In this document: positions 27,848 to 36,988 of the stretch, one piece after another
Layout of the letters: each line of letters begins with the position of its first letter
How positions within the stretch are numbered: the stretch's first letter is position 1
DNA from: Vibrio lentus
GTDB taxonomy: Bacteria > Pseudomonadota > Gammaproteobacteria > Enterobacterales > Vibrionaceae
Reading direction: 5' to 3'
Length of the DNA stretch: 64,000 nt
NCBI RefSeq assembly: GCF_002875945.1
Contig: NZ_MCZK01000036.1
Location: forward strand, 1-64,000
Notes under the pieces: model-generated
Told to the model about the DNA's origin: nothing
Databases searched by the model: none
Seen by the model: only the letters and a program-made list of their open reading frames with translations
Position numbers and translations under genes: made by a program

Positions 27848-28011
27848 TTTACACACCTTCAATAAATTAAATAAGTACGATAGATATCGAACGCGGATTT
27901 AAACAGATGACTCTCTAATCAACTAATCCAGTTGTTTGTCGTAAAGATTAAATTTGGTTATGTATAAATGACTATTTCTTAGTTATCAGACCATTAGCGT
28001 ATTTGTGGTGT

Positions 28012-28992
28012 CTATTTGTCTGCAGGGTAAACGACACCAATTTGCTGACGCATCTCTGTAATTAGCTTGCAAACGGTTAAAGCGCGTTGTGTTGTTTGAG
28101 CTTTGGTTGCTTGATCGCCATGGATACAATCGGCAAAGGCTTGCGCTTCATAACTCATTGAGTTCTCACTTTGATGTTGAGTGAGGTTTTCTACCGTGCC
28201 ATCACGATAGCGGATCTTAACGTCGGTACATTCAGCGATGTGATCGATAATGATCGCCCCTTGTTCACCTTGGATCTCACTAGGCGCATAGGAATCACTG
28301 ACCTTAGAGTGCGCGAGAGTGACATCGAACTCAGGGTATTGGAAGATCGCACAGCCATGAGCATCCACACCAGAATCAAGCAACTTAGCAGAGGCGTGAG
28401 CTGCTTGAGGCTTGCCAAACAGTGCCACGGAAGCGGCGACACAATAGAAACCAATGTCGACCATTGAGCCGTTTGAGAAGGCAGGGTTGAACGTATTTGG
28501 ATTTTCACCGTTGAGGTATTTTTGGTAGCGCGATGAATACTGGCAGTAATTGATGTGCGCTTTATGTACTTTGCCTATTTTTTCTAACCCAAGTTGGATT
28601 TGCTTAAAGTTCGGTAAGAACTGAGATTTATACGCTTCAAACAGCACCACGCCGTTTTGTTCTGCGACTTCAAACATTCGAGTCGCTTCATCAATATTTG
28701 ACGCGACAGGCTTTTCACAAATCACATGCTTGCCGTGCTTCATCATTAAAATCGACTGCTCACAGTGCATTGAGTTTGGAGAGGCGATGTAAACCGCTGT
28801 TATTGTTTTGTCACTGGCTAATGCGTCGAGTGAGTCATAAGTCGTTTCAACGTCAAATTCTTGGGCGAACTGTGCCGCGCTGTCTAAGTTTCGGGAATAA
28901 ACCGCAGCAAGTTGCATCGATTGAGTTTCATGGGCAGCTTGAACAAACTTTTGTGTAATCCAATTGGTTCCAATTACAGCAAACTTAATCAT
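28012..28992 (-). CDS. Gfo/Idh/MocA-family oxidoreductase
   Basis: A 326-residue NAD(P)-dependent oxidoreductase. The Rossmann start FAVIGTNWITQKFVQAA has N-W in place of the usual G-x-I, and HVICEKPVASN carries the catalytic EKP motif, followed by YKSQFLPNFKQIQ and SMVDIGFYCVAA. It probably oxidises or reduces a sugar, inositol or dihydrodiol; no pathway genes flank it to say which. GGA precedes ATG 28992. Monocistronic. Confidence 0.85.
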   Translation of the reverse strand: MIKFAVIGTNWITQKFVQAAHETQSMQLAAVYSRNLDSAAQFAQEFDVETTYDSLDALASDKTITAVYIASPNSMHCEQSILMMKHGKHVICEKPVASNIDEATRMFEVAEQNGVVLFEAYKSQFLPNFKQIQLGLEKIGKVHKAHINYCQYSSRYQKYLNGENPNTFNPAFSNGSMVDIGFYCVAASVALFGKPQAAHASAKLLDSGVDAHGCAIFQYPEFDVTLAHSKVSDSYAPSEIQGEQGAIIIDHIAECTDVKIRYRDGTVENLTQHQSENSMSYEAQAFADCIHGDQATKAQTTQRALTVCKLITEMRQQIGVVYPADK

Positions 28993-29201
28993 ATAGGTAT
29001 CCAGTCGTTAGTGTATTGATTCTGTGGAGATAGTAGCATTCAAAGGCCGCCAATGTGCCTTAGATTTGCGGAACAATTCCCGTTTAAATACAGCCTAATA
29101 TCCATTTGGAGCCTCTATAAGATACCTGAGTTAGCTAGGACAACGGTGCACAAGTAAGTCATTTTTGCTAAGGTATTATGGAATTCAAACAAGGTGATGA
29201 T

Positions 29202-29684
29202 ATGCAAATCCGTACCGTAAAGGTAACTGACATTCGCTCTATTTTAGCGCTTTCTGAGCAGATAAACCGCCAACATCATCTTGGTGCACCTATGGTGTTT
29301 GCACCACCGTCACGAAGCTTTGGTGACAGCGAAGAGTATTGGCTAGGGTTGATGATAGACCCGCTCGGTTCCTTCTTTGTTGCGGTTCAAGATGATGAGG
29401 TTGTTGGCTTTCTTGCCGGCAAAGTGACGCAGAACAAAGGGGTAAGCTTTATTCAGCCACATAAGGTTGCGCGGGTGAACACGATTGTGGTCAACGATCA
29501 GATTCAAAGCCAAGGTGTCGGTAAGGCGTTGATGAAGTCATTCAACCAATGGTCGCAGGCCAGAGGAGCGATAGAGCTTCGTTTGGAAGTGATGGAGTTT
29601 AACCAGCAAGCTCAGAGTTTCTATGAGTCGTTAGGAATGGAAACTCAATCTCGAACCATGTCTATGAGCTTAGAGGGGATATAA
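29202..29684 (+). CDS. GNAT-family N-acetyltransferase
   Basis: A 160-residue acetyltransferase from ATG 29202, preceded by AAGG at seven-base spacing; an in-frame ATG at 29178 would add eight residues. VNTIVVNDQIQSQGVGKALMKSFNQWSQARGA is the acetyl-CoA pyrophosphate loop (Q/RxxGxG/A), and NQQAQSFYESLGM is the C-terminal GNAT motif. Target unknown. Its stop lies two bases before the next gene, so the two are coupled. Confidence 0.86.
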   Translation: MQIRTVKVTDIRSILALSEQINRQHHLGAPMVFAPPSRSFGDSEEYWLGLMIDPLGSFFVAVQDDEVVGFLAGKVTQNKGVSFIQPHKVARVNTIVVNDQIQSQGVGKALMKSFNQWSQARGAIELRLEVMEFNQQAQSFYESLGMETQSRTMSMSLEGI

Positions 29685-29686
29685 AG

Positions 29687-30529
29687 GTGCGGTCGTTTTT
29701 ACCTTTATCACTGTACTTACTCTTTGCGAGCTCTCTGATTTATTCAGCCACTTCCTCTGCTACTGATACGCCGCAATATGTAAAGCCGCCTGCAACGCAG
29801 AAATCACAAGCGCAGAAGCTTGTAGTCGAGAAAATCGTTTCCGATGCAACTGCGATAGAAACCATTGTGTTTGAGTCTGCGCCTTCTCACTCCCAAGATG
29901 TCTCAACGTCTCCAGCAAGCTCGAACTCAAACAATGTGATTGTTGTGGATGACGTTCTTGAAAGTGGCTCTGACGACAATTCTGACGACAATAAGAATAA
30001 GGTTGCTCAGCTTTCTCAAGGTTCATCGAAACGCCCACCTCAAAGCTCATCTCAACAGTTTTACAACGTACCTAATATTGATTCAGAGATCGACCCGCTA
30101 CTTCAAGTGGTCACTTTGGTTAAGGTCGATAAATCGAAACGTCGCATGTACTTATTTAAAGACGATGAGGTCGTACAAGAGTTTCGTATCGCCTTGGGTA
30201 AGCAGCCAAAAGGGCATAAGCGATTTGAAGGGGATAATCGAACCCCAGAAGGGCAATACAAGCTCGATTATATTATGGAAGAATCTGATTTTTATCGCTC
30301 AGTACACATCAACTACCCACAATCCGCCGACAGAGAGTGGGCCGAAAAACACGATGTTAGCCCTGGAGGAAATATCAAAATCCACGGCATCAAAAATGGT
30401 GAGCGTCGTTCGCAAAGTTTTATTCAAAGTTTTGATTGGACGGATGGTTGTATTGCTTTAACCAATCAAGATATGGATGCGTTTATTGAACTAGTTAAAA
30501 TGGGCACTCCTATCCATATCGAATGGTAG
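29687..30529 (+). CDS. L,D-transpeptidase (YkuD domain), secreted
   Basis: A 280-residue protein with a signal peptide (hydrophobic residues 4-20) and a Ser/Asn/Asp-rich linker (about 60-125). The catalytic YkuD domain carries IHG (H233) and TDGC (C255), the active-site pair. Such enzymes cross-link peptidoglycan 3-3 or attach lipoprotein in the periplasm; which applies here is not shown. The GTG start at 29687 has GAGGGG eight bases upstream and follows the GNAT stop by two bases. No LysM domain is visible. Confidence 0.88.
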   Translation: MRSFLPLSLYLLFASSLIYSATSSATDTPQYVKPPATQKSQAQKLVVEKIVSDATAIETIVFESAPSHSQDVSTSPASSNSNNVIVVDDVLESGSDDNSDDNKNKVAQLSQGSSKRPPQSSSQQFYNVPNIDSEIDPLLQVVTLVKVDKSKRRMYLFKDDEVVQEFRIALGKQPKGHKRFEGDNRTPEGQYKLDYIMEESDFYRSVHINYPQSADREWAEKHDVSPGGNIKIHGIKNGERRSQSFIQSFDWTDGCIALTNQDMDAFIELVKMGTPIHIEW

Positions 30530-30553
30530 CACCCAGATTGTTTTTACTCGTCC

Positions 30554-30623
30554 AGCTTAGGTCTTCACTAATCTAACTTTAGTTTTCACCTGCCGAGCTT
30601 AGGTGTTCACTTACTTAATTTAG
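30554..30623. repeat. imperfect direct repeat of about 28 bp
   Basis: AGCTTAGGTCTTCACTAAT... (30554-30582) recurs as AGCTTAGGTGTTCACTTAC... (30596-30623), each ending TTTAG. It fills the gap between two convergent genes; the second copy reaches the stop of the TauE gene. Confidence 0.65.
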
Positions 30624-31357
30624 ATTAACACTCGCCCTGCACTGAATACGGCAATCACCACCAGCAGGGCAATAGTGACAGGCTTGAATTTCTCTCCGCC
30701 AAATCTCTCGAACAATTTAGACCCGACATAGCCACCAAACATGCTGCTTGGCAAAAGTACAATCGTAAGCCAAACCACATCACGGTCGACTAATCCCGCT
30801 ATCGATGCCGATACAAATGCACTGGAATCGGCCAATACAAAGAACGCGATAAGGCCAGCTCTGGCAATATGAGGCTCGACTGGGCTTGCTAGTGCATGCG
30901 TGCCAACCGGAGGCCCAGACATTGAAGCCGCACCATTCATTACTCCAGCAAGGCTGCCGAGAATATAGGGTGCAAATCGAGGTTCGCTTCGATATTGAAA
31001 GCCTTTGTAGATCATAAGTGCAGACGCAAAGATGAAAGCGCTGATGATCAAGATGATCGTGTCTTGGCTAACCGATTTGAGCAAGAGTAAGCCGACCGGA
31101 GTGAAGGCCAAACAAGGGATAAATACCTTTGAAACCCAGCGCCAGTTAACGTGCTTTCGAACCTTTGGCAGCAATTGAATATTGCCGAGTAGGTCAATCA
31201 ACATGAAAACAGGAACCAGTTCGATAACAGGGACGAATAGCGCGCTTAACGGCAATGCCACTAAGGTGAAACCGAAACCTGAGAAGCCACGAACAATAGC
31301 GGCGAAAATGAAGATTGCACCCAAAATTGGGTAAGTTGGACTAAAAATGAGATCCAT
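30620..31357 (-). CDS. TauE/SafE-family sulfite/organic anion exporter
   Basis: A 245-residue membrane protein with seven to eight hydrophobic spans. FAAIVRGFSGFGFTLVALPL at the N-terminus and GSLAGVMNGAASMSGPPVG in the middle are the paired DUF81 repeats of TauE/SafE. Cargo is typically a sulfur-containing or organic anion, but cannot be set from sequence. Monocistronic leftward gene. Confidence 0.86.
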   Translation of the reverse strand: MDLIFSPTYPILGAIFIFAAIVRGFSGFGFTLVALPLSALFVPVIELVPVFMLIDLLGNIQLLPKVRKHVNWRWVSKVFIPCLAFTPVGLLLLKSVSQDTIILIISAFIFASALMIYKGFQYRSEPRFAPYILGSLAGVMNGAASMSGPPVGTHALASPVEPHIARAGLIAFFVLADSSAFVSASIAGLVDRDVVWLTIVLLPSSMFGGYVGSKLFERFGGEKFKPVTIALLVVIAVFSAGRVLI

Positions 31358-31517
31358 AAATTAAGTAACCAATGAAGCTGTCTGAATAGAGTGAGCTAAT
31401 GAAACCAAGTGAGTAGCGGAATGTACTCCTACTCACTTGCGTTTACTACCTAATTTTCAGGTTTATTGGGGTTAATTTTAATGTCTCTTGAGGTGTGCTT
31501 TTTCGGTATTCGCTCGG

Positions 31518-32237
31518 TCAATTTATAGCGCTAAATTGATTCGGGAAATCAGTGAATACAGCGTCTACTTTGGAGAGAAATTTGAACTGAGACGGATCAT
31601 TGACGGTGTAGCACCATGTTTGAATGTTCGCTTCTTTTAACGTATCGAGATCGTTCTGATCGACATGTTCAAAGTTCATGTGACAGCTGAACGCTTTGAC
31701 CTCATTGATAAGCATAAGATCGGCTTGGGTCAGTTGCTCTGTGATCACACCAATTCGGTATCTCGGTAAATGGTGAGCCATTTCAGCAACGACTTGGTGA
31801 CTGAAGCTTGAAAGTAAGATCCTGTCGGTATCCAGCGTTGAGCGGATCAGTTCTGTGTGCAGAAGATCGACCACATGAGGCGCTTGGTGTTTGCTATCGA
31901 CTTTAATTTCCAGATTAACACTCAGATCATGCGCTTCAACCAAGCTCAACAGCTCAGTGAGAGTCAGTATTTTTTCACCGGTGAACTGTTCTGATTTCCA
32001 GCGACCAAAATCTAACAGGCGCAGCTCTGCCAAGGTGTGCTCATCAACACGGCCTTTACCATCACTACAGCGTTCTAGTGTGTGATCGTGACAAACGACA
32101 AGTTGGTCGTCGAGAGTCACTTGAATATCGACTTCAACCCACTTCAAGCCAAGATTAGCGGCTTGCTCAATGCTTACTTTGGTGTTTTCTGGGTGAGTAC
32201 CTGCCACACCACGATGACCTACGATGATAGACGACAT
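31518..32237 (-). CDS. ugpQ: cytoplasmic glycerophosphodiester phosphodiesterase UgpQ
   Basis: A 239-residue GDPD without signal peptide. VGHRGVAGTHPENT (His and Arg of the HRG motif), WVEVDIQVTLDDQLVVCHD (Glu/Asp metal ligands and second His) and LEIKVD match the UgpQ type. It frees glycerol 3-phosphate and an alcohol from phospholipid-derived diesters. I chose ATG 32237, which has AAGGA close upstream; the frame opens at 32261. An 11-bp-stem hairpin (31406-31439) lies downstream. It is a canonical HRG enzyme, unlike the variant at 1969-2823. Confidence 0.9.
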   Translation of the reverse strand: MSSIIVGHRGVAGTHPENTKVSIEQAANLGLKWVEVDIQVTLDDQLVVCHDHTLERCSDGKGRVDEHTLAELRLLDFGRWKSEQFTGEKILTLTELLSLVEAHDLSVNLEIKVDSKHQAPHVVDLLHTELIRSTLDTDRILLSSFSHQVVAEMAHHLPRYRIGVITEQLTQADLMLINEVKAFSCHMNFEHVDQNDLDTLKEANIQTWCYTVNDPSQFKFLSKVDAVFTDFPNQFSAIN

Positions 32238-32390
32238 AATTAATCCTTCTTTAAGACGCATCGTAAATATTTATTAAATATCAGTTTTCTCCATTACGCC
32301 AGAGCAATCGTGAAGCCAAATAGCCGTGTTGTGACTCTGCTAATGAAAGCGGTCGATTAGACTTGTCACTTCTAGTGATTCTCATCTACG

Positions 32391-32413
32391 AAAAAGCCTC
32401 TCGATGGAGAGGC
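32391..32413 (-). terminator. intrinsic terminator of the 2OG oxygenase gene
   Basis: Leftward stem GCCTCTC / GAGAGGC (loop CATC) followed by five T residues, about 55 bp after the stop codon at 32467. Confidence 0.88.
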
Positions 32414-32466
32414 GTTCGATGACATAGGCTCTGGATAATATAGAGATTGGATTAGATTGGCTTAGC

Positions 32467-33069
32467 TTAGTGTGCGATGTCCAATTGGTTGTCTTTCACG
32501 CCATTAATACGGAACCAACCAGCGATACTGAATCGCTCCGTGTTGGTTGGTAGAACCTCGTGTGGGAACTGTTCAGACAAGAATACCAACAGTCGACCAC
32601 CCTTTGGCGGAATGGTCGCGATGTGATTGTCTTTTAGATCGTAAACCACGAGTTCCCCAGCGTCTTCTTCAGACCATTCGTCATTCATGTAGAACACCGT
32701 GGTTAGGCGGCGGTTTTCGTTGCCTTTGAAGCAGTCTAAGTGCTTCTGGTAGAAGTCGCCTTTTTCGTATTTCGCAAAGTGCGCTTCGTATTCGAACAGA
32801 CCTAAAAAGAATGCTTGGTTTGCCTCTAAACGAATTTGTTCCATTTTGTCGAGGAACAAAGATGCTGGTTCGCCCATATCACGGCGTACCCACTGAATTT
32901 TGTCACTACGAATCGTTGCTTCTCGTGCTACGTCATCGTTACGGCCGATCCTAGCCTTTTTCCAGTTTTCTGGAATGCAATCCCTCAATGCCACTACTTC
33001 TTCGTGAGTTAAGAAGTCATCCCAAACGAAATAGCCTTGGGTAGAAAGAGCATCGATTAATTGGTTCAT
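32467..33069 (-). CDS. 2-oxoglutarate/Fe(II)-dependent oxygenase (prolyl 4-hydroxylase type)
   Basis: A 200-residue protein with the jelly-roll iron site: HLDCFKG (His-x-Asp), a central FYMNDEWSEEDAGELVVYD, then FPHEVLPTNTERFSIAGWFR with the distal His and the 2-oxoglutarate-binding Arg. Family members hydroxylate proline or other protein side chains; the target is unknown. ATG 33069 has GAG eight bases upstream; GTG 33078 would add three residues. Monocistronic. Confidence 0.87.
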   Translation of the reverse strand: MNQLIDALSTQGYFVWDDFLTHEEVVALRDCIPENWKKARIGRNDDVAREATIRSDKIQWVRRDMGEPASLFLDKMEQIRLEANQAFFLGLFEYEAHFAKYEKGDFYQKHLDCFKGNENRRLTTVFYMNDEWSEEDAGELVVYDLKDNHIATIPPKGGRLLVFLSEQFPHEVLPTNTERFSIAGWFRINGVKDNQLDIAH

Positions 33070-33290
33070 GTATAGCACTCAGACAATAAATTAGAGGCGC
33101 ATATATAGTCCTAATAACTCAGGCCAACAAATCACGTATTTTGTCGTCACGATAAAACCGGAAAGTATGTATAAATTGGGAGATGAGAAAGCTTGCAGAG
33201 CGCCTCAGAGCAAGCCTATTTTAGGCCAACGCTAAGGCGTTAATTGTGAGGGGCAATTCGAATGAGGCGATAGTCAGAATGAAGGCCGAG

Positions 33291-34340
33291 TTAACTTACC
33301 GTTGATGCGAGCACTTCACTGATTTGCTTAGCGGCTTCTCGCGCGTGTTTTTGAACGCCGACAATGGTAGCAGAGGCGTACCCTGACCATTCGCCATAGC
33401 CAATAAACCAAAGACCTAGGTGTTGATTAGAGCGAGTACCGTCTGAGATCTTGCTAAGATCGCTGTCTAGCTCTAAACCCTGTAAGTGATCGAGTTGGGT
33501 TTTAAAGCCCGTGCACCATACGATCGCATCGATCGGGATGGTTTTGTTTTTGGTGACGATGCTGTCTTCGGTAAAGCGAATAATGTCTTCTTCTTTGACT
33601 AGCACGCCTCGATCTCGGGCTTCTTTCACGCTATCTGTCATCACAATCTTGGAAAAGTCATCGGTATTCTCAAGAGTCTCGCCTTTCAAAGAGGCGTAGT
33701 AGCGTTTGGTTGAAAGGTCGAACAGGTATCGGCCATCCAAATCGTCATCAAGATATTGCAGAGGACGGTTAGTAAACCAGTGTGTATTGGCTACTTCTGA
33801 AACCTCAGCAAGGATCTGAGAGCCGGAGTTACCGCTTCCGATCACAGCTACATTCTGTTGCTCAAATGGTTTGTTGTTTTGGTATTCGCTAGAGTGAATC
33901 TGTTCGCCTTTGAATTGTTCAATGCCTTCAAAGTAGGGCGTTGAGGCTCCTGAGAAGTTACCCGTTGCAGATACCAAGGCGTGAGATTGATAAACACCAG
34001 TGTCGGTTGTGATGTAAAACAGGCCGTCTTTCTTCTCAACATTTTGCACTCGAACGGGGCGCTCGATTCTAAAGTCATAATGCTTTTCATAGCGGCTTAG
34101 GTAGTTGACGATCTCGTTGCGGCTCGGGTATTCGAGCTCAGTCTTCGGCATCATCAAACCAGATAACGAGCTGTACTCTTTTGGTGAGAACAACATCAAG
34201 CTATCCCAACCTTTTGTCCAAGCGCCGCCAGGTGTTGGATTCGCATCAAGAATGAGTGGGTTGAGCCCATTTCTTTTTAGGTAGTAGGCTGTAGATAGAC
34301 CCGCTTGGCCTGCGCCGATAATAATGATTTGCTCAACCAT
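33291..34340 (-). CDS. flavin-dependent monooxygenase-like oxidoreductase
   Basis: A 349-residue FAD/NADPH protein with IIIGAGQAGLSTAYYLKRNGL at the N-terminus, PTPGGAW, VSATGNFSGASTPYF, the NADPH loop VIGSGNSGSQI (about 165-175), and CTGFKTQLDHL. This is the layout of CzcO/bacterial flavin monooxygenases. It lies 115 bp after the ArsP-like permease and may share its message past a hairpin, so a role with organoarsenicals or another toxic compound is possible (inference). Confidence 0.82.
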   Translation of the reverse strand: MVEQIIIIGAGQAGLSTAYYLKRNGLNPLILDANPTPGGAWTKGWDSLMLFSPKEYSSLSGLMMPKTELEYPSRNEIVNYLSRYEKHYDFRIERPVRVQNVEKKDGLFYITTDTGVYQSHALVSATGNFSGASTPYFEGIEQFKGEQIHSSEYQNNKPFEQQNVAVIGSGNSGSQILAEVSEVANTHWFTNRPLQYLDDDLDGRYLFDLSTKRYYASLKGETLENTDDFSKIVMTDSVKEARDRGVLVKEEDIIRFTEDSIVTKNKTIPIDAIVWCTGFKTQLDHLQGLELDSDLSKISDGTRSNQHLGLWFIGYGEWSGYASATIVGVQKHAREAAKQISEVLASTVS

Positions 34341-34423
34341 GTTGCACCTCTGATTCTTTGATTTCTGGAGTGATTCGTTTATCTATTTGTTTCTCTGTTT
34401 TTGTCTCTATTCTTTGATACTGG

Positions 34424-34449
34424 AAAAGCACACTCAAGAGAGTGTGCTT
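34424..34449 (-). terminator. hairpin after the permease gene
   Basis: Leftward 10-bp stem AAGCACACTC / GAGTGTGCTT with a 4-nt loop and a TTTT tail. It may stop or only attenuate transcription into the downstream flavoprotein gene. Confidence 0.75.
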
Positions 34450-34455
34450 ATAGGG

Positions 34456-35370
34456 TTAGAAGATGAATTGGTACAAGAAACCAGCGCCAATTGCCATGCT
34501 CAAGATTACGAATAAGAACGCTGCAATCATTTTGTTTTTGAAGATAGATTTAAGCAAAATCACTTCAGTCAAACTCGCACCAGCACTACCAATAATCAAC
34601 GCCATTACTGCTCCAAGTCCCATGCCTTTTGCTGCTAATGCTGCGCTTAAAGGAATCACGGCTTCAGCTCGGATGTAAAGTGGGATACCAATAACCGCTG
34701 CAATTGGAATCGCAAATGGGTTGTTTTCACTTGCTACGCTTGCCACAAATTCTGTTGGCATGAAGCCGTAAATCATTGAGCCAAGAGCAATACCACCGAC
34801 TAGGTAAGGAACCACTTTTTTGAAGTCAGCCCATGTCCTGTTCCAAATTCTTACCCATTTGTTGATAGGTTTTGCTTTTGAACCGCATGAAGAAGCACAA
34901 CCTTTCGCTTCAGGTGCAATGTACGCTTCTGATTTTACGTATTTTTCAAAGCCAAGTTTCTCTAAGGTGTAGCCAGCAATAACCGATACGCCCATTGCGA
35001 CAACAAAGTAGAACACGGTGACTTTAAGACCAAAGGTCACAGCAAACAAACCGATGATAATTGGGTTCAATAGTGGGCTAGCAAATAGGAACACCATCAT
35101 GGTTCCAAAGCCTGCTTTTGCACGTAATAGACCTTTCAAAAATGGAATCGTTGAGCATGAGCAGAATGGCGTGATAGCACCTAATAAACCTGCAACGATG
35201 TAACCTTTACCATTTTTACCACTTAAAATACTTTGTATCTTTGCTGGTGGGATGTACTCCTGTAGTACACCTACGATGTAGCTGATTAATAGGAAAAGTA
35301 GGGTTAATTCGACAGCTAAGAAGCCGAACATACCTAAGGTATCCATAACCATATCTTGTGTAATATTCAT
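34456..35370 (-). CDS. ArsP-like permease (DUF318)
   Basis: A 304-residue inner-membrane protein with about eight hydrophobic spans. GAITPFCSCSTIPFLKGLLRA holds the Cys-x-Cys pair conserved in this family, SPLLNPIIIGL follows, and a cytoplasmic loop has CASSCGSKAK with two more cysteines. Relatives export trivalent organoarsenicals (ArsP) or metals. A long perfect palindrome 60 bp upstream suggests control by an ArsR-type repressor, but no such gene lies beside it. Cargo remains open. Confidence 0.82.
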   Translation of the reverse strand: MNITQDMVMDTLGMFGFLAVELTLLFLLISYIVGVLQEYIPPAKIQSILSGKNGKGYIVAGLLGAITPFCSCSTIPFLKGLLRAKAGFGTMMVFLFASPLLNPIIIGLFAVTFGLKVTVFYFVVAMGVSVIAGYTLEKLGFEKYVKSEAYIAPEAKGCASSCGSKAKPINKWVRIWNRTWADFKKVVPYLVGGIALGSMIYGFMPTEFVASVASENNPFAIPIAAVIGIPLYIRAEAVIPLSAALAAKGMGLGAVMALIIGSAGASLTEVILLKSIFKNKMIAAFLFVILSMAIGAGFLYQFIF

Positions 35371-35429
35371 AATTCGTTTCTCTATATTTCTGGAATAATC
35401 GAAATATACGCTCGCGAGATTTTCCCGTC

Positions 35430-35463
35430 AACATATATTTCGATATTTATCGAAATATATGTT
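35430..35463. promoter_or_regulatory. 34-bp palindrome upstream of the ArsP-like permease
   Basis: Two 16-bp arms, AACATATATTTCGATA and TATCGAAATATATGTT, pair perfectly around TT. A further half-site ATCGAAATATA lies at about 35398-35408, nearer the gene. The shape fits a winged-helix (ArsR/SmtB) dimer site overlapping the promoter; the regulator is not in the window. Confidence 0.8.
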
Positions 35464-35663
35464 GTTGTAAATTTATTCATAATGAGAGTTTGTTTGTTAG
35501 TATCTGAATTTTATCGGGTTTTAAGTGATATCTAAGAGGGGGTAAATTTCTAATCCATGTCAACAATGTGGCTATAAGTCATTCAGTTAACAAAATAGTC
35601 ACAATTGGCCGCGAGTTTGCTATGGTATAGGTCTGACCAGTTGGTTTATCACAAGGAGTGGGT

Positions 35664-36452
35664 TTGCAGCTGCATACCATTAAAGGTTACATCCAAGACA
35701 TGTACTTGGTGGAGTATCCAGACAAATTACTGTTGCTTGATGGCGCATGTCGAGCTGACATCCCGCATTTGAAGGCTTTCATCGAAACAGAACTTATGCG
35801 TGATTTTGCTGATCTCCATACGGTTGTGGTGACACACATGCATCCTGATCACGCAGGGGCAGCGCATAAGCTTAGAAGGCTAACGAACTGTAACTTGGTG
35901 GCAGCAAATCGAGATAAGGATTGGTACCACGGCCTCGATGGCATATTGATGCATTTGACCGATCTGGCATTGGCTCGGTGGATGGCGAACCGATTGGGTA
36001 AGCCCAAAGCAAACCTATGGTATTCAAGAAAGTTGAAGCCAGACTACAAGCTGTCGGATGGTGACAGTATTCCTGGATTTGATGACTGGTTGGTTCTCGA
36101 AACGCCGGGGCACACTGACAGAGATCTTTCCGTCTATTGCCCATCACACAGTGTCGCCTACGTAGCGGATTTAATGGTCGAGGTCAAAAAGAAGCTGATT
36201 CCGCCTTTCCCAATTTTTCATCCCAATAAGTATCGAGAGTCGGTATCTCGTATCTATGACATGCAGCTCGACACCTTGCTGGTGGCGCATGGGGGACAAG
36301 TGAATTTGAGTGAGCAAGCGTTTGAACATCTGCTCATGAGTGCGCCAAGAAGGCCAGTGACACATTGGCGAGTAACTAAAATTAAACTCAAAGGTTTGGT
36401 TAAATCTGTCTGGCGGTTTGGGTTTAAAGAGAAAAAAAATCGCCATAAATAA
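35664..36452 (+). CDS. metallo-beta-lactamase-fold hydrolase
   Basis: A 262-residue protein with THMHPDHAGAA (HxHxDH), a helical insert (residues ~95-130), ETPGHTDRD and YVADLM supplying later metal ligands. It is a glyoxalase II/quorum-lactonase-like MBL hydrolase of unknown substrate. I prefer TTG 35664 with AAGGAG five bases upstream; GTG 35658 overlaps that ribosome site. The C-terminal 25 residues are strongly basic (KIKLKGLVKSVWRFGFKEKKNRHK). Confidence 0.82.
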   Translation: MQLHTIKGYIQDMYLVEYPDKLLLLDGACRADIPHLKAFIETELMRDFADLHTVVVTHMHPDHAGAAHKLRRLTNCNLVAANRDKDWYHGLDGILMHLTDLALARWMANRLGKPKANLWYSRKLKPDYKLSDGDSIPGFDDWLVLETPGHTDRDLSVYCPSHSVAYVADLMVEVKKKLIPPFPIFHPNKYRESVSRIYDMQLDTLLVAHGGQVNLSEQAFEHLLMSAPRRPVTHWRVTKIKLKGLVKSVWRFGFKEKKNRHK

Positions 36453-36483
36453 TTAAGGCCAGTCTCAAAGACTGGCCTTAATT
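36451..36483. terminator. bidirectional hairpin terminator
   Basis: 15-bp perfect stem (AATTAAGGCCAGTCT and its complement) with a 3-nt loop between convergent genes; it begins within the MBL stop codon. Confidence 0.85.
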
Positions 36484-36527
36484 AATACGTGTTGTTGACT
36501 CACTATTTGAGCTGTGGAGCAGTTCAA

Positions 36528-36956
36528 TTAGTGAGAAATTAGAAATTCGCCCGCTGGGTCAACAATCACTTTGTCACTCATGCCTTGACGACCAAGCAGC
36601 ATCATATAAGTCATATCCTGACGGTTGCTTAGTGTGATATCGATAGGCCATTCCTGACCACCAATTTTTAGCATGGTTTCAATCACACAACGGTGTTCAA
36701 CTTCACCGTTCGATGATTTGATTCTTTTACTCGTTTTCAGCTTCGCCTTGCAGCGCACTGTCTCTTCGAGGTGGTAAACGTCTGGGTGAAGATCGAATTC
36801 AACGAAGTTTTCACCGTCTGTTTTTACACATAGTAGATTGTCTACGTGTAGAGAAGAGGTTTGAGCCCCTGTATCAACACGCGTATGTAGTCCAGTTATC
36901 CCTAACTCTGGTAAGCAAAGTGCTTCTGTATTCCCTATGATCATTTTATTGTTCAT
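36528..36956 (-). CDS. RimB-like retropepsin-fold protein (ATP-dependent zinc protease family)
   Basis: A 142-residue protein with RVDTGAQTSSLH (Asp-Thr-Gly-Ala, the aspartic-protease triad), RRIKSS-like basic loop and MLLGRQGMSDKVIVDP. This family is encoded beside rimK in many bacteria and is called RimB in Pseudomonas, where it modulates RimK-driven glutamylation of ribosomal protein S6. ATG 36956 has GGA seven bases upstream; ATG 36971 lacks a ribosome site. Lies 32 bp after rimK. Confidence 0.85.
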   Translation of the reverse strand: MNNKMIIGNTEALCLPELGITGLHTRVDTGAQTSSLHVDNLLCVKTDGENFVEFDLHPDVYHLEETVRCKAKLKTSKRIKSSNGEVEHRCVIETMLKIGGQEWPIDITLSNRQDMTYMMLLGRQGMSDKVIVDPAGEFLISH

Positions 36957-36988
36957 GTTTTTTCCAATCATGAGTAAACGGCGTTTAA

